Source: a bacterium
GTDB taxonomy: Bacteria > BMS3Abin14
Reading direction: 5' to 3'
Assembly: GCA_029210965.1 (NCBI GenBank)
Contig: JARGFZ010000002.1
Location: 1 to 63,015 of the forward strand
DNA: 63,015 nucleotides
Shown here: in pieces, positions 1 through 10,077 of the stretch
How positions within the stretch are numbered: position 1 is the first letter of the stretch
How the letters are laid out: every line of letters begins with the position of its first letter
Notes under the pieces: generated by a model
What the model saw: only the letters and a program-made list of their open reading frames with translations
What the model was told of the DNA's origin: nothing
Databases searched by the model: none
Position numbers and translations under genes: made by a program

Positions 1-24
1 TCTAACCAACTGAGCTATGGGCCC
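1..24 (-). tRNA. tRNA, 5' fragment cut by window edge
   Basis: Read on the minus strand the first 24 bases give an acceptor strand GGGCCCA followed by TAGCTCAGTTGGTTAGA, the canonical start of a tRNA with its D-arm. The anticodon lies outside the window, so the identity is open; an Ile- or Met-like tRNA fits this 5' end. It lies downstream of rpoD on the same strand. Confidence 0.8.
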
Positions 25-107
25 GAACATCTCTATGTATCTTGATTCGTGTCATTTGTCAACCTTATATGCATCCCCTTCGACCTGCCACGAATCAGAA
101 TACCCAT

Positions 108-202
108 GTATCGGGGTAAGGGAGTGCCGGCGTATCGGGGTTAAAGCTTTTCACGGTTTTTCTCCGTCACCCCTACACCCCGTTACTCCGACACCTCATT
201 TT
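108..202. repeat. inverted pair of octad arrays
   Basis: Arm 1 (108-147) is five 8-bp units of the form GTATCGGG, GTAAGGGA, GTGCCGGC, GTATCGGG. Arm 2 (163-202) has the same 8-bp period on the other strand (reverse complement units GTGTCGGA, GTAACGGG, GTGTAGGG, GTGACGGA). The arms are separated by 15 bp and can fold back. It lies downstream of the rpoD stop and may also end the transcript, but has no clear T-tract. Confidence 0.6.
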
Positions 203-233
203 GTGAAGATTGTGGCCATAGATTATTTTATTA

Positions 234-2126
234 TCAATCTTCATGAAATGGCTTTAATTTCTTACACCTGCTCGGATGCCGCAACTTCCGTAAGGCTTTC
301 GCCTCGATCTGCCGTATCCTTTCCCTTGTCACGCTGAAGTTCTGGCCAACCTCCTCGAGGGTGTGGTCCGTGCGCTCGTCAATGCCAAAGCGCATTTTCA
401 GCACCTTCTCCTCTCTGGGAGTAAGGGACTCAAGGACGCCCCGCACCTGCTCCTTCAAGCTGGCGTGTACCACAGCGTCTCCGGGAGAGATAACCTTCTT
501 GTCTTCGATGAAATCTCCGAGGTGGCTATCCTCCTCTTCCCCAATGGGGGTTTCCAGGCTGATGGGCTCCTTGGCTATCTTGAGAACTTTGCGCACCTTG
601 TCCAGCGGGAGATCCATCTTCTCTGCGATCTCTTCCGGCATGGGTTCCCGGCCCAACTCCTGCACCAGCTGTCTCGAGGTCCTGATGAGCTTGTTGATTG
701 TTTCTATCATGTGGACCGGAATACGAATGGTCCTCGCCTGATCAGCAATGGCCCTTGTTATAGCCTGACGGATCCACCAGGTCGCATAGGTAGAAAACTT
801 GTAGCCACGGCGGTACTCGAATTTATCCACCGCCTTCATGAGGCCGATGTTGCCTTCCTGAATGAGGTCCAGGAACTGAAGGCCCCTGTTGGTATATTTT
901 TTCGCGATGCTCACGACCAGGCGAAGGTTGGCCTCCACAAGCTCCTGCTTGGCATCCCGGGCTCTGATCTCCGCCAGGCGGATTTTCTCACCATCCACCA
1001 CGATGTTTCCACAAGGCATCGCTGCTTCTTTTTCCACCTCTTTGAGCTTTTTTCGGGAGTCTCGCACTAACTGGCGATAGCTTTCCAACTGAGCGATGGA
1101 CATGCCTGCCTCGCGTGCAGCGGATTTGGCCCCTCCATCCCTGGCTTTTTTTACCAACTGGCCCATACGCCATTCGGTCAGACCGGTCCTTTTGTATATA
1201 CTGTCTATTCGGCCCTGGTAAAGGAGGATTTTCTCCCTCAGCTCTGTCACCCTTGCGGAGAACCTGGCCACCTGGCGCGTATTTAATCCCAGATTCCTTA
1301 TATCCCGGGCGTTGTCCTTCTCTGCCCGCTGGATGCGTTTCTCTAGCTCTTCAACCTTCTTTTTGGAGGCCTTTTCCGCTTCCTTCTTTAGCTGGTCGAT
1401 ACGTTCCATCCTGCGCTCGATCCGCTTGATGGTCTGCAGAACCTCTTTCAGGTTCTCGGCTTCCCTCTCCATCAGGCTCTCGCGGTTGGCTTCGGCTAAC
1501 GCCAGCCTCGTTGCCTCATCCGGTTCTTCTTCGTTTTCTTCGCTTTCGGCGTCATTATCGGACGCTTCGCCCCCATTTTCCACCACAGTGTCTTCCGTAT
1601 CGAAAAGGCTTTCCCGGAGCTTTGCCTCCCCGCGATCCAACCGCCCACCCAGAATGATCAGATCCCGGATGCAGATGGGGTTACAGGCAACGGTCTCCAG
1701 CACCTCCAGTTCGCCTTGCTCTATCCGCTTGGCGATCTCGACCTCACCCTCCCTGGTAAGGAGGTTGATCTGGCCCATTTCCTTGAGATAGAGTCTCACC
1801 GGGTCGTCCGTCCGCCCGGTAAGCGCTCCTGGAGCAACCTTTGCGGCTACTGTCTTGGTTTCCGGGTCCCCATCCTCATCATCCCCGTCGTCATCCTCAT
1901 CTTTTCCGGTCTTGCTTTTGACATCCTTGATATGGATGCGTAGATCCGAGTCGATAATCTCGATGTCCAGGTCCCCGAACATGCCCACCACCTCGTCCAC
2001 CTGCTCCGATGAGGCCAGTTCGTCCGGAAGAGCATCATTTACCTCGTCGTAGGTCAGATAGCCCTGCTTCTTTCCCTTGGTGATAAGTTCCTTCATCTCT
2101 TTCTGGCTTGTTGTGTTATCTTTCAT
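234..2126 (-). CDS. rpoD: RNA polymerase primary sigma factor RpoD (sigma70)
   Basis: 630 aa, close to E. coli sigma70 (613). Region 1.1 is at about 1-65, followed by an acidic linker (75-90). Region 1.2 starts near 107 ([12 protein letters not shown]), then the primary-sigma non-conserved region. Regions 2.1-2.4 are at about 390-480 with [20 protein letters not shown] and the melting segment [15 protein letters not shown]. The region 4.2 helix-turn-helix is at 599-616 ([18 protein letters not shown]). It directs core polymerase to housekeeping promoters. The start ATG overlaps the dnaG stop by 4 bp (ATGA), so the two are translationally coupled. Confidence 0.98.
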   Translation of the reverse strand: MKDNTTSQKEMKELITKGKKQGYLTYDEVNDALPDELASSEQVDEVVGMFGDLDIEIIDSDLRIHIKDVKSKTGKDEDDDGDDEDGDPETKTVAAKVAPGALTGRTDDPVRLYLKEMGQINLLTREGEVEIAKRIEQGELEVLETVACNPICIRDLIILGGRLDRGEAKLRESLFDTEDTVVENGGEASDNDAESEENEEEPDEATRLALAEANRESLMEREAENLKEVLQTIKRIERRMERIDQLKKEAEKASKKKVEELEKRIQRAEKDNARDIRNLGLNTRQVARFSARVTELREKILLYQGRIDSIYKRTGLTEWRMGQLVKKARDGGAKSAAREAGMSIAQLESYRQLVRDSRKKLKEVEKEAAMPCGNIVVDGEKIRLAEIRARDAKQELVEANLRLVVSIAKKYTNRGLQFLDLIQEGNIGLMKAVDKFEYRRGYKFSTYATWWIRQAITRAIADQARTIRIPVHMIETINKLIRTSRQLVQELGREPMPEEIAEKMDLPLDKVRKVLKIAKEPISLETPIGEEEDSHLGDFIEDKKVISPGDAVVHASLKEQVRGVLESLTPREEKVLKMRFGIDERTDHTLEEVGQNFSVTRERIRQIEAKALRKLRHPSRCKKLKPFHED

Positions 2127-3916
2127 TCCCCGTCTTCACCTCCGGATGAATTACCTCTCCATGAAACATTATGCAGCCCCCTCCCCGCGACCAGGTCACG
2201 GAGTTCGGCTTGCAGATTCTTCCACTCTTCATTGAGCTTCTTGCTCTCTTGTTTAGCTCCTCGCCGCACTGCTTCCGTCAGCCGATCACGTGTGTGCCGG
2301 ATCTTTTCTTCCAGCCTTTCCCGGGCAAAGTGGAGCAGCAGGTCATCCAGAGCTTTCTCGGTCCCCTCCAATGGGTCTTGCAGAGCCCATCCGGAGAGTT
2401 CGTTCTTCCAACGGTCGTCAACCGTATCCAGAAGAGCTGTAAGGTTAACACCGGAAAAAATTTTTTCAACTATTTCCGCGATCTCGGGGCTTTTTATATC
2501 TCCGGGGCCAACAACCTCCGCCACCCTGGATACGACATCTGGTTCTCTGACCAGGATGTGCAGAAGCAGCTTATCCTTTCTGAGCAGTGGAGGAGGGTCC
2601 TTCTCTTCTAAAAATATTTTCCCTCTCTTTTTCAGACCCGCCAGACGCGCACGAAGGTCGTGTTGTTCAATGCGGAGGGTATCGCCGATTTCCTTGAGAT
2701 AAACGCCCAACTTAACCCTGTCTACTATTTTAGCCAAATATGGGACAATTGCATCAATTACTCGAAAACGATCCCCCATTTTGTCGCCCGAATGTTCCTG
2801 GCGGGCCAATTCCAGAACATACATCACCACATCCGGCGCCTGAGCAACTCTTGCGGTAAGCTCCGTGGCTCCCATTTTGCGCAAAAAACTGTCCGGATCC
2901 TCACCGGGGTCCAGGGGTGCGACACGACACTCCATACCCTCACCCAGGAGGATCATTCCGCTTCTGTGAGCAGCCCTCCGACCAGCTTCATCCGAATCAA
3001 AAAGCAGCACACAGCGTTCAGTCAGCCGGTGGAGCTTTTTCACCTGATCCTCGGTGAGCGCTGTACCGAGGACTCCAACCACGTTCCGTATCCCTCCCTG
3101 GTGGAGGCAAATGACATCCAGGTATCCTTCAACAAGGATCACTTCGCCGGCCTCTCTCACATAAGGAGCCGCCACATCCAGTCCAAAAAGAGAGTCACCC
3201 TTCCTGTACACCGGAGTTTCAGAGGTGTTGATATACTTGGGGAGGTCATCGCCCATGACCCTTCCGCCAAACCCCAGGACTCGCCCGCTAAGATCCTTTA
3301 TTGGGAAAACCACCCGGTCTCTGAAGCGATCGTAAGGAGGCTTGCCCGAATCGCCCTTAATAAGCAGGCCGGCCGAAACAGCCACAGATTCCCCTATGTT
3401 CTCCTCCCCCAGGCGTGAGGACAGGTTCCTCCATCCTTCTGGAGCGTATCCCAGGTCAAAGGTTTTGCTTACATCCGAGTGAATGCCCCTTTGCCCCAGG
3501 TATTCCCTGGCTTTTTTACCCTCCTCAGATTTCATCAAGGCTGTGGAAAAATATTCCGCAGCCACCCTGTTGGCGGTGAACATGAGATCCTTCTGGTCTC
3601 TGCCGACACCACCGGTGGAGGGTCCCTCCGGCAACTCTATGCCTGATTGAAACGCCAGCTTTTTCAGTGAGTCAACAAAGGGAAGCCCCTCGTACAACAT
3701 GACAAAGCGGATAACATCCCCGCCTGTATCACACCCGAAACAGTGAAAGATCTGGCGCGCAGGGTTTACCATAAATGATGGTGTCTTCTCCTGATGGAAG
3801 GGACAAAGAGCCTTGAAAGCGGACCCTGACCGCTTCAGCTCAAGATGGCGGCCGATGACATCGGCGATATCATTGGCCTCCTTGACCCGCTCTATGGTGT
3901 CTTCATCGTAGCGCAT
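2123..3916 (-). CDS. dnaG: DNA primase DnaG
   Basis: 597 aa, normal length. The N-terminal CHC2 zinc finger uses C38, H41, C59 and C62 ([11 protein letters not shown] ... HCFGC). The TOPRIM core has the EGYLD motif and the metal-binding LLFDSDEAG stretch, followed by a helicase-binding C-terminal part. It makes RNA primers at the replication fork. It lies directly upstream of rpoD, the classic macromolecular-synthesis order, although mutS2 and yqeY separate it from rpsU. The upstream gap contains a 7-bp-period repeat rather than an obvious promoter. Confidence 0.97.
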   Translation of the reverse strand: MRYDEDTIERVKEANDIADVIGRHLELKRSGSAFKALCPFHQEKTPSFMVNPARQIFHCFGCDTGGDVIRFVMLYEGLPFVDSLKKLAFQSGIELPEGPSTGGVGRDQKDLMFTANRVAAEYFSTALMKSEEGKKAREYLGQRGIHSDVSKTFDLGYAPEGWRNLSSRLGEENIGESVAVSAGLLIKGDSGKPPYDRFRDRVVFPIKDLSGRVLGFGGRVMGDDLPKYINTSETPVYRKGDSLFGLDVAAPYVREAGEVILVEGYLDVICLHQGGIRNVVGVLGTALTEDQVKKLHRLTERCVLLFDSDEAGRRAAHRSGMILLGEGMECRVAPLDPGEDPDSFLRKMGATELTARVAQAPDVVMYVLELARQEHSGDKMGDRFRVIDAIVPYLAKIVDRVKLGVYLKEIGDTLRIEQHDLRARLAGLKKRGKIFLEEKDPPPLLRKDKLLLHILVREPDVVSRVAEVVGPGDIKSPEIAEIVEKIFSGVNLTALLDTVDDRWKNELSGWALQDPLEGTEKALDDLLLHFARERLEEKIRHTRDRLTEAVRRGAKQESKKLNEEWKNLQAELRDLVAGRGLHNVSWRGNSSGGEDGE

Positions 3917-3921
3917 AGATT

Positions 3922-4006
3922 CAGAATGCAGAACGCAGAATACAGAACACAGAAGGGGGAGCCCCAGGAGAGCTTTTCTTCTACGTTCTACATTCTACAT
4001 TCCAAT
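3922..4006. repeat. inverted pair of heptad arrays
   Basis: 3922-3956 is five 7-bp units (CAGAATG, CAGAACG, CAGAATA, CAGAACA, CAGAAGG). 3979-4006 carries TTCTACG, TTCTACA, TTCTACA on the top strand, whose complement is the same YAGAA-core family. The arms face each other across 22 bp between dnaG and mutS2. Confidence 0.65.
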
Positions 4007-4070
4007 AATCGCTCCCACATCTAAAAAAACATTTTTACCTATGACCATGTATACTCTGCTCAAAAGCGTC

Positions 4071-6419
4071 CTATTCCCTCAATTCGGCAATTGTTACTCC
4101 CGCGCCGCCCTGGTCCAGGGGAGCCGGTCCGAAATTTGACACCCTCGGGTCGCCCTTAAGAGCCCCATTGATGGCCCTTTTCAGAGCTCCTGTCCCCTTG
4201 CCGTGTACGATCCGCAAAAAGCGGTCGGACCCGAGAAGGGAGTTGTCGAGGGCCTTGTCAAGAGACTGAAGTGCATCGTCAACGGTGGTGCCGATAAGGT
4301 TTATCTCCGAGGGAAAATGACCGCTGCCTTTGAAGGACACATTAGTGCCTTCGCGCCGGTTTTGCCGCTTTTGACCTGGGCTATCAACTGGCGAGAGGTT
4401 CTGTGTGGAGACCCTCATGCGGATCCCTCCTGAAAGGACTTCTGCCTCCCGCCCACCGGCAAGAAGGTCCGTAACCGACCCGAAAACACCCAGCGAAAGG
4501 ACTTCCACCTCTTGTCCTGTAGCAATGGGCCCGTGGCCTTTTCTCGGCGGAGGCAGCGGGATCTTCTCCACGATCTGTTTTTCCATCGCCCGGATGTTAT
4601 TCGTAAGGGAGGATTTCTTCATCCTCCCTCCTTCATCCTTCATATTTTTTATAAGGTTTTTGCCCCTTCTCTCGATATCCCGGAGCAGCGCCTTTGCCTC
4701 TCGGCGGGCAGAATCATTCATTTCCTGTGTCTGCCGAATAAGCTCTTTTTTTACCACACTCAGATCCTGGCGTTCAGCTGCAAGCTTCCGGGTGATCTCC
4801 TCAGCCTTCTCCCGGGCCACAGACTCCCTGTCCACTTCATCGGTGAGCCGGCCCAGAAGGTCGTCCACCTGAACAGCGCCGCTTCCCATCACCTCCCTGG
4901 CCCGGCTGATGACCGAGCGTTCCATACCCAACTGCCCGGCGACCTCCAGGGCATGGCTTCTGCCTGGTGCCCCCATTCTCAAACGGTATGTCGGTTCCAG
5001 AGTCCTGCTGTCGAACACGGTGGATGCATTATTGGCAAAAGGTGCCCGGTAGGCAAACTCTTTGAGAAGGTTGTGATGGGTTGTCACCGCTACACACGCC
5101 CCTTTTTCGTTGAGGGCTTCGAGAAGGGCGATGCTCAAAGCAGATCCCTCCTGGGGATCAGTACCTGCTCCCAGTTCATCCAGGAGCACCAGGGTGGCGC
5201 TGCCGGAAGCGTTCAGGAGTTCAGCTATGATCTTTATGTGCCCGGAAAAGGTACTCAGATTCTGGGACAGGCTCTGTTCGTCACCAATGTCGGCAAAAAC
5301 CCGATCGAAGACCCTGAAACGGCTTTCATCCGAAACCGGGACAGGGATTCCGGATTGCACCATCAAGGTAAGCAGACCCAGTGTCTTCAACGCAACGGTT
5401 TTGCCCCCCGTGTTTGGCCCGGTGATCACCAGGGTGGTGAATTGACCGCCGATCCTGATTTCGATAGGAACACATTCTACACCCGGTTCAAGGACAAGGT
5501 GTGGATGCCTGGCCTGGACGAGCACCGTTTCTTCATTATCCAGGCTGGGGATGAGACCGCCCAGCTTCACCCCCAGGCGGGCCTTCGCCAGCACAAGGTC
5601 CAGCTGGGCCAGATTGCTCAAATTAGCCGCCATCTCATGCCGGTAACCGGCAGCAGCATCGCTCATCCGGGCCAGGGCTCTGCGGACTTCTTCCTCCTCC
5701 TTCGCCCGGGCCATAGCAAAACTGTTGTTTAACCCCACTGCGAAAAGAGGCTCTACGAAAACAGTCTGCCCGCTCTGGCTCGTATCCTGTACCACCGCCT
5801 CGAAGGTGCGATTGTATTCAGGCTTGGCCGGCACTACGAAGCGGCCGTTTCTCAGGGTTACATACTGCTCCTGGATGACCTTGGCCACCGATCTTCCACG
5901 GATGAACTCCTCCAGCTTTCCTGTAGCCGCGCTTCTACAGGACCTGAGCTCTTTTCGCACCTTGGCAAGTTCCGGGCTTGCCGCATCCAGAACCTCGCCT
6001 TTCGTGGAAATAGACTTTTCCACCCACCGTTCCCAATCCGGGATCCCGGCCATACCGTCCACAAGTGCACACAGTTCGGGAAGCTCCCGCTCCCTGTCCC
6101 GAACAGCTGCCTTGGCATAACGCACCGCTACCTGGTTTTGTATAAGCCTGAGCAGCTCCAGCGGCTCCAGGACCGCTCCTGTCACGGTAAGACGCCCAAG
6201 GATGCCGTTGGTGTCGTTGACGTTCCCCAGATCGGGAGGCTTGTCTTCCAGAAGGCACAATGCCTCGGCAGTGATGCCGCATTCACGAACGACATCGTTC
6301 TTGTCCCAATGGGGAATAACGGTTTGGGCGAGGCTTCTGCCCGGCTCAGACTGAGCACATAGCGCCAACCGGGAAAGGGTCTCCCGATACTCAAGGACTG
6401 TAAGGGTATGGTCGTTCAT
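4071..6419 (-). CDS. mutS2: MutS2 family ATPase/endonuclease
   Basis: 782 aa, the normal MutS2 length, without the mismatch-recognition domain of MutS. Clamp/core helices come first, then Walker A GPNTGGKT at about 334-341 and Walker B/signature with DELGAGTDPQEGSALSIALL. A long basic coiled coil (about 515-600) follows, and a C-terminal Smr domain from about 704 with HGKGTG. Family members act on branched DNA and, in some bacteria, on collided ribosomes. Odd: the usual LDLRG at the start of Smr reads INLIG here, so the catalytic Asp is absent. The ATG start is well placed. It lies inside the rpsU-dnaG interval. Confidence 0.95.
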   Translation of the reverse strand: MNDHTLTVLEYRETLSRLALCAQSEPGRSLAQTVIPHWDKNDVVRECGITAEALCLLEDKPPDLGNVNDTNGILGRLTVTGAVLEPLELLRLIQNQVAVRYAKAAVRDRERELPELCALVDGMAGIPDWERWVEKSISTKGEVLDAASPELAKVRKELRSCRSAATGKLEEFIRGRSVAKVIQEQYVTLRNGRFVVPAKPEYNRTFEAVVQDTSQSGQTVFVEPLFAVGLNNSFAMARAKEEEEVRRALARMSDAAAGYRHEMAANLSNLAQLDLVLAKARLGVKLGGLIPSLDNEETVLVQARHPHLVLEPGVECVPIEIRIGGQFTTLVITGPNTGGKTVALKTLGLLTLMVQSGIPVPVSDESRFRVFDRVFADIGDEQSLSQNLSTFSGHIKIIAELLNASGSATLVLLDELGAGTDPQEGSALSIALLEALNEKGACVAVTTHHNLLKEFAYRAPFANNASTVFDSRTLEPTYRLRMGAPGRSHALEVAGQLGMERSVISRAREVMGSGAVQVDDLLGRLTDEVDRESVAREKAEEITRKLAAERQDLSVVKKELIRQTQEMNDSARREAKALLRDIERRGKNLIKNMKDEGGRMKKSSLTNNIRAMEKQIVEKIPLPPPRKGHGPIATGQEVEVLSLGVFGSVTDLLAGGREAEVLSGGIRMRVSTQNLSPVDSPGQKRQNRREGTNVSFKGSGHFPSEINLIGTTVDDALQSLDKALDNSLLGSDRFLRIVHGKGTGALKRAINGALKGDPRVSNFGPAPLDQGGAGVTIAELRE

Positions 6420-6485
6420 TCACCCTGCCGGGTTTGGGATAATAAGGGGGAAACCAACATAAAAAATTCAGGGGGCCGGGCACTT

Positions 6486-6932
6486 TCAGTCGGAAAGGGC
6501 CTCTTTTACGATCTCACCGACCAGCTTTCCGTCTGCCTTGCCGCGCAGCCTTGGCATAAGTTCTTTCATGACTTTCCCGAAATCACTGGCGCCGGTAGCG
6601 CCTACGGCTTGGACCACCTCCTGAACAACGTCTCGCACCTCGTCCGGTGAAAGCTGCTCGGGAAGGTATTCCTGGAGGATGGCCAGTTCCGATTCTTCTT
6701 TTTTCACCAGGTCCATCCTGTCCCCCTCCGCAAATGCTTCCATGCTCTCCCGGCGGCGTTTGGCGGAAGAGGTGATCTCCGCGAGGACTTCGTCATCATC
6801 CAGAGCATCCTTCTTTTCGATCTCCCGGTACTTGATGGAAGACAGAAGGAAGCGAAGGACGGAAACGCGGTTTCCGTCCTTCGCCTTCATGGACTTTTTC
6901 AGATCATCATGTATTTGATCGATAAGTTTCAA
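6486..6932 (-). CDS. yqeY: GatB/YqeY domain protein
   Basis: 148 aa, full-length YqeY family (MKLIDQIHDDLKKSMKAKD start; C-terminal FGKVMKELMPRLRGKADG). The fold matches the tRNA-binding tail domain of GatB, suggesting an amidotransferase-related or tRNA-linked role, but the function of stand-alone YqeY is not settled. The start is TTG at 6930-6932, one base after the rpsU TAG stop, so translation is probably coupled. The neighbourhood rpsU-yqeY-(mutS2)-dnaG-rpoD is common in many phyla. Confidence 0.92.
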   Translation of the reverse strand: MKLIDQIHDDLKKSMKAKDGNRVSVLRFLLSSIKYREIEKKDALDDDEVLAEITSSAKRRRESMEAFAEGDRMDLVKKEESELAILQEYLPEQLSPDEVRDVVQEVVQAVGATGASDFGKVMKELMPRLRGKADGKLVGEIVKEALSD

Positions 6933-6933
6933 G

Positions 6934-7131
6934 CTAGGGCGTCTGTTTCTTGGACATCTTGATCATTTTTTTACGCGCAGCAATCATTTTACGCTTGCGT
7001 TGAATGCTGGGCTTCTCGTAGTACTCCCGTTTCCTGACTTCGGAGAGAATTCCTGACTTCTCACACTGTTTCTTGAAACGGCGAAGGGCACCTTCGAAGC
7101 TTTCATTTTCTCTGACCCTTACACCAGGCAT
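6934..7131 (-). CDS. rpsU: 30S ribosomal protein S21
   Basis: 65 aa, typical S21: N-terminal [19 protein letters not shown] and a strongly basic C-terminal half ([17 protein letters not shown]). It binds 16S rRNA near the anti-Shine-Dalgarno region in the small subunit. A strong ribosome site (GGAAGGAGGGG) lies 5-6 bases before the ATG. First gene of the rpsU-yqeY-mutS2-dnaG-rpoD group. Confidence 0.97.
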   Translation of the reverse strand: MPGVRVRENESFEGALRRFKKQCEKSGILSEVRKREYYEKPSIQRKRKMIAARKKMIKMSKKQTP

Positions 7132-7171
7132 TTACACCCCTCCTTCCCAACTGGAATTTCTACAAGGCGCC

Positions 7172-7199
7172 ATTCTACCAATAACCTCACATTTTACAA
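7172..7199 (-). promoter_or_regulatory. candidate sigma70 promoter for rpsU group
   Basis: On the minus strand TTGTAA (-35, 7194-7199) and TAGAAT (-10, 7172-7177) are separated by 16 bp, about 40 bp before the rpsU start. The match is 4/6 and 5/6 to consensus. Position and spacing support it; no experimental evidence. Confidence 0.5.
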
Positions 7200-7307
7200 G
7201 TGCCGATCATAACCCGAAACCCTGGGTAGTTTTAAGGTGGTTCTCAGTTGAGGCAGCGTTTTTTGCTCCAGAATCACCATGGCATAATGTTTTACGATTC
7301 TGGGATT

Positions 7308-7649
7308 TCAGGTCAGACACTCCAGTTTGCGGCCCCCCATGAGGTGCATATGAAGGTGGAACACGACCTGCCCCCCATCGGGGTTGCAGTTGATCTGAAC
7401 CCGATATCCGCCCTGGGCCACCCCTTTTTCTTCGGCAAGCTCGGCTGCCTTGAGGGTCAGTCTACCCAACAGCTGCGCCTGCCGGACCCCGGCATCGTTA
7501 AGGGTCGCCATGTGCTGCTTCGGGATCAAAAGAAGATGTACCGGGGCCTTCGGGTTGATGTCCTCGAAGACCAGGATCTCATCGTCCTGGTATACAACGG
7601 TGGCCGGGATCTCCCCGGCTGCTATTTTGCAGAAGATACAGTCGGACAT
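7308..7649 (-). CDS. HIT family (histidine triad) nucleotide hydrolase
   Basis: 113 aa from the chosen ATG. The HIT motif HLHMHLMGG puts the triad at H98, H100, H102, and H46 sits in IPKQHMATL. C4 and C7 (CIFC) form half of the zinc site common in Hint-type proteins. Such enzymes hydrolyse purine nucleoside phosphoramidates or related adducts. The start is set by AGGAGGAGCGC just before ATG. A longer reading would begin with residues encoded by the upstream heptad repeat and is rejected. Last gene of the his string, separated from hisIE by that repeat. Confidence 0.93.
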   Translation of the reverse strand: MSDCIFCKIAAGEIPATVVYQDDEILVFEDINPKAPVHLLLIPKQHMATLNDAGVRQAQLLGRLTLKAAELAEEKGVAQGGYRVQINCNPDGGQVVFHLHMHLMGGRKLECLT

Positions 7650-7668
7650 GCGCTCCTCCTTGTCGCTG

Positions 7669-7736
7669 ATCTCAGATTTCAAATCTCATACAGAGTAATG
7701 CTTTTATTTGAGATCTGGGATGTGAGATATGAGATG
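7669..7736. repeat. inverted pair of TGAGATY heptads
   Basis: Arm 1 7669-7689 (ATCTCAG, ATTTCAA, ATCTCAT) and arm 2 7707-7736 (TTTGAGA, TCTGGGA, TGTGAGA, TATGAGA) are 7-bp-period arrays in opposite orientation with a 17-bp loop. They lie between hisIE and the HIT gene, at the 5' edge of the HIT coding region. Confidence 0.65.
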
Positions 7737-7737
7737 C

Positions 7738-8433
7738 CTATTTCCGGCCCGCCTTTTCCTCCAGGCCAGACTTCCCCGCCCTTCCCGCAAGTTCCTCGCG
7801 GACCTGCTCGGGTGAGACACCTGCCTGAGCCAGCAGCACCCAGGCGTGGTAGATAAGGTCTGCAGCCTCATGGACGACATCCCTCGGCCCCTTATCCTTT
7901 GCCGCCTCTACCAGTTCACCAGCTTCCTCCAGGACCTTGGCACCAATGGCCTCCATCCCTCCTGTAAACAGCTGGCTGGTGTAGGAGTCCTCTGCCGGGT
8001 TCTTTTTCCGGTCCGCTATTACTCCGTAAAGCCTGTCGAAAGCCTCACGGTTGTCTTTGTCGCCGTAAACCTGGCCGGCGTCAAAAACAGATTCCGACAC
8101 CGTTCCTCCCTGGAGGTTACGGTAGAAACAGGATCGGTGTCCGGTGTGGCAGGCGGCCACATTCTGATCGGCCTTCACAAGGAGGCAGTCGGCATCGCAG
8201 TCGAAAAGGACCTCTACCACTGCCTGGACGTGCCCTGATGACTCCCCCTTCTGCCACATCTTCTGTCTGGAGCGGGAGAAGAAGTGGGTGAAGCCCGTCT
8301 GGACCGTTTTTTCTATGGCCTCTGCGTTCATCCAGGCCATCATGAGGACCTCACCGTTGTCGGCATCCTGGACGATGGCGGGGATGAGGCCGTCGGAATC
8401 GAATTTTAATTGGGTAAGATCTAATTTGCTCAT
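7738..8433 (-). CDS. hisIE: HisIE: phosphoribosyl-AMP cyclohydrolase / phosphoribosyl-ATP pyrophosphatase
   Basis: 231 aa fusion performing histidine steps 2 and 3. HisI domain, about 1-125: [28 protein letters not shown], the metal-binding DCDADCLL and C..GHRSCFYR. HisE domain, about 130-220: [12 protein letters not shown] and HEAADLIYH, the acidic MazG-like metal site. Cytoplasmic. Clear ATG start. It is separated from hisF by an inverted heptad array, so expression may differ from the upstream, tightly overlapped his genes. Confidence 0.96.
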   Translation of the reverse strand: MSKLDLTQLKFDSDGLIPAIVQDADNGEVLMMAWMNAEAIEKTVQTGFTHFFSRSRQKMWQKGESSGHVQAVVEVLFDCDADCLLVKADQNVAACHTGHRSCFYRNLQGGTVSESVFDAGQVYGDKDNREAFDRLYGVIADRKKNPAEDSYTSQLFTGGMEAIGAKVLEEAGELVEAAKDKGPRDVVHEAADLIYHAWVLLAQAGVSPEQVREELAGRAGKSGLEEKAGRK

Positions 8434-8452
8434 AGTGTAACTCCCGCAAATT

Positions 8453-8528
8453 GATCTCAGATCTCACATCTCAGATCTCAAAAAATAACAGCGCGCTATA
8501 TGAGATTTGAGATTTGAGATTTGAGATA
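8453..8528. repeat. inverted pair of TGAGATY heptads
   Basis: Arm 1 8453-8480 (GATCTCA twice, CATCTCA, GATCTCA) and arm 2 8499-8528 (TATGAGA then TTTGAGA three times) fold back across 18 bp. Same family as the array between hisIE and the HIT gene. It fills the hisF-hisIE gap. Confidence 0.7.
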
Positions 8529-8530
8529 GT

Positions 8531-9319
8531 CTAGAGCCTCATCGGTACACCACGGCTTTGAAGATATTCCTTCGCCTCACCAACCGTATACTCTTTGAAG
8601 TGAAAAATTGAGGCGGCCAGGACCGCGCTGGCGCCCCCATCCACAAAACCTTTGTACATGTGGTGGAGGGTCCCAACACCTCCGGAGGCAATGACGGGGA
8701 CATTGACCGTGTCGGAGATGGTCCGTGTCAGCTCGATGTCGTACCCGTCCTTGGTGCCGTCCTTGTCCATGCTCGTCAGCATGAACTCCCCCGCCCCGTA
8801 TCCCTCCATCCGGGCTGCCCACTGGACAACATCGATCCCCGTCGGCGTTCTGCCGCCGTGGATATAGACTTCCCATGCAAGAGAACCGTCGGGGCCCGAA
8901 GTGCGCTTGGCGTCGATGGCCACAACGATGCACTGGGAACCGAATCGCTTGCTCGCCTCCGACACAAACTCGGGCCTGTCCACCGCAGCTGTGTTGATGC
9001 TCACCTTGTCGGCCCCGGCCTTCAGGAGATCTCTTATGTTTTCAAGGTTCCGGACCCCCCCTCCCACCGTTAGCGGGATAAAGACCGTTTCGGCGGTTCG
9101 CCGCACCACGTCGAGGATGATCTCTCTCTTGTCGGAGGAGGCTGTGATGTCCAGGAAGGTGACCTCGTCGGCCCCCTGTTCATTATAGGCAGCGGCGACC
9201 TCAACAGGATCACCGGCATCAATGAGGTTGACGAACTGCACGCCCTTCACCACCCGTCCTTCGGTCACATCAAGACAGGGGATGATCCTTCGTGCAAGCT
9301 CATCCTTACCTGGGCTCAC
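8531..9319 (-). CDS. hisF: imidazole glycerol phosphate synthase cyclase subunit HisF
   Basis: 262 aa (beta/alpha)8 barrel. Catalytic Asp pair: D17 in IIPCLDV and the Asp of VVAIDAKR; phosphate loops TVGGGVR and ASGGVG. With HisH it converts PRFAR plus ammonia to IGP and AICAR. GTG 9317-9319 overlaps the hisA stop (GTGA), the coupling style of this operon. An internal TTG at 9298, preceded by AAGGA, would give the usual family N-terminus ([11 protein letters not shown]) and may be the true start. Confidence 0.97.
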   Translation of the reverse strand: MSPGKDELARRIIPCLDVTEGRVVKGVQFVNLIDAGDPVEVAAAYNEQGADEVTFLDITASSDKREIILDVVRRTAETVFIPLTVGGGVRNLENIRDLLKAGADKVSINTAAVDRPEFVSEASKRFGSQCIVVAIDAKRTSGPDGSLAWEVYIHGGRTPTGIDVVQWAARMEGYGAGEFMLTSMDKDGTKDGYDIELTRTISDTVNVPVIASGGVGTLHHMYKGFVDGGASAVLAASIFHFKEYTVGEAKEYLQSRGVPMRL

Positions 9320-10056
9320 AGGGCGTCGCTCTCCTTCTGTATCTCTTTCACCGCCCTGGCCAGGTCGATGGTTCCCTCATAGAGGGATTTGCCCAGTATG
9401 ACCCCTTTAACACCTTTATCCTCCAGCTTCGCGGCCGCTTTTATATCTTCATGGCTGTGCATCCCCCCGGATAGAACCACCGGAATGGCTACGGCTTCCG
9501 CCAGCTGGGCGGTAGCACCGAGGTTGGGTCCCGACATGGCACCGTCCCGGGCGATATCGGTATAGATGATATGGCTTGCGCCTGCATCCTCCAGTTCCCT
9601 TGCAAGGTCCATAGCCCGCAGTTCTGTCACCTCCTGCCACCCCTGGACAGCGACGAAGCCGCCCCTGGCGTCTATGCCAACAGCGATGCGGCCCGGAAAT
9701 CGGGCGCAAACACGGCGCAACATATCACGGCTCTGGTATGCGGCGGTGCCCAGGATCACCTTTGAAACGCCAAGCTGAAGGTAGTCCTCCACGATCTTTT
9801 CGCTGCGTATGCCTCCTCCCAGTTCGATGGGTATCTCTATGGCCTGCAGTATCCTGGAGATCGCTCCAAGGTTTCTGGGCTCCCCCGCCATGGCACCGTC
9901 AAGATCCACAACGTGGAGCATCTTCGCTCCGAGGGATTCCCATTTTCTGGCGGTGTCCTCAGGTGAGTCCGAATATATTTTGGCCGTTCCCATTTCTCCC
10001 TGGTAAAGGCGAACACACTTGCCACCCTTCAGATCGATGGCCGGCAATACCAGCAT
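9316..10056 (-). CDS. hisA: ProFAR isomerase HisA
   Basis: 246 aa barrel, normal length. The N-terminus [19 protein letters not shown] holds the first catalytic Asp (D8); the second lies in VGIDARGG. It isomerises ProFAR to PRFAR, histidine step 4. A very good ribosome site (AAGGAGGATTAA) precedes the ATG. It follows hisH by 21 bp and overlaps hisF by 4 bp. Confidence 0.97.
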   Translation of the reverse strand: MLVLPAIDLKGGKCVRLYQGEMGTAKIYSDSPEDTARKWESLGAKMLHVVDLDGAMAGEPRNLGAISRILQAIEIPIELGGGIRSEKIVEDYLQLGVSKVILGTAAYQSRDMLRRVCARFPGRIAVGIDARGGFVAVQGWQEVTELRAMDLARELEDAGASHIIYTDIARDGAMSGPNLGATAQLAEAVAIPVVLSGGMHSHEDIKAAAKLEDKGVKGVILGKSLYEGTIDLARAVKEIQKESDAL

Positions 10057-10077
10057 TTAATCCTCCTTTTTGCGAGG

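Noticed and set aside
4512-5732. Long open frame (406 codons) on the plus strand
   Set aside because: Exactly antisense to mutS2; composition is that of a shadow frame and no family motif is visible.
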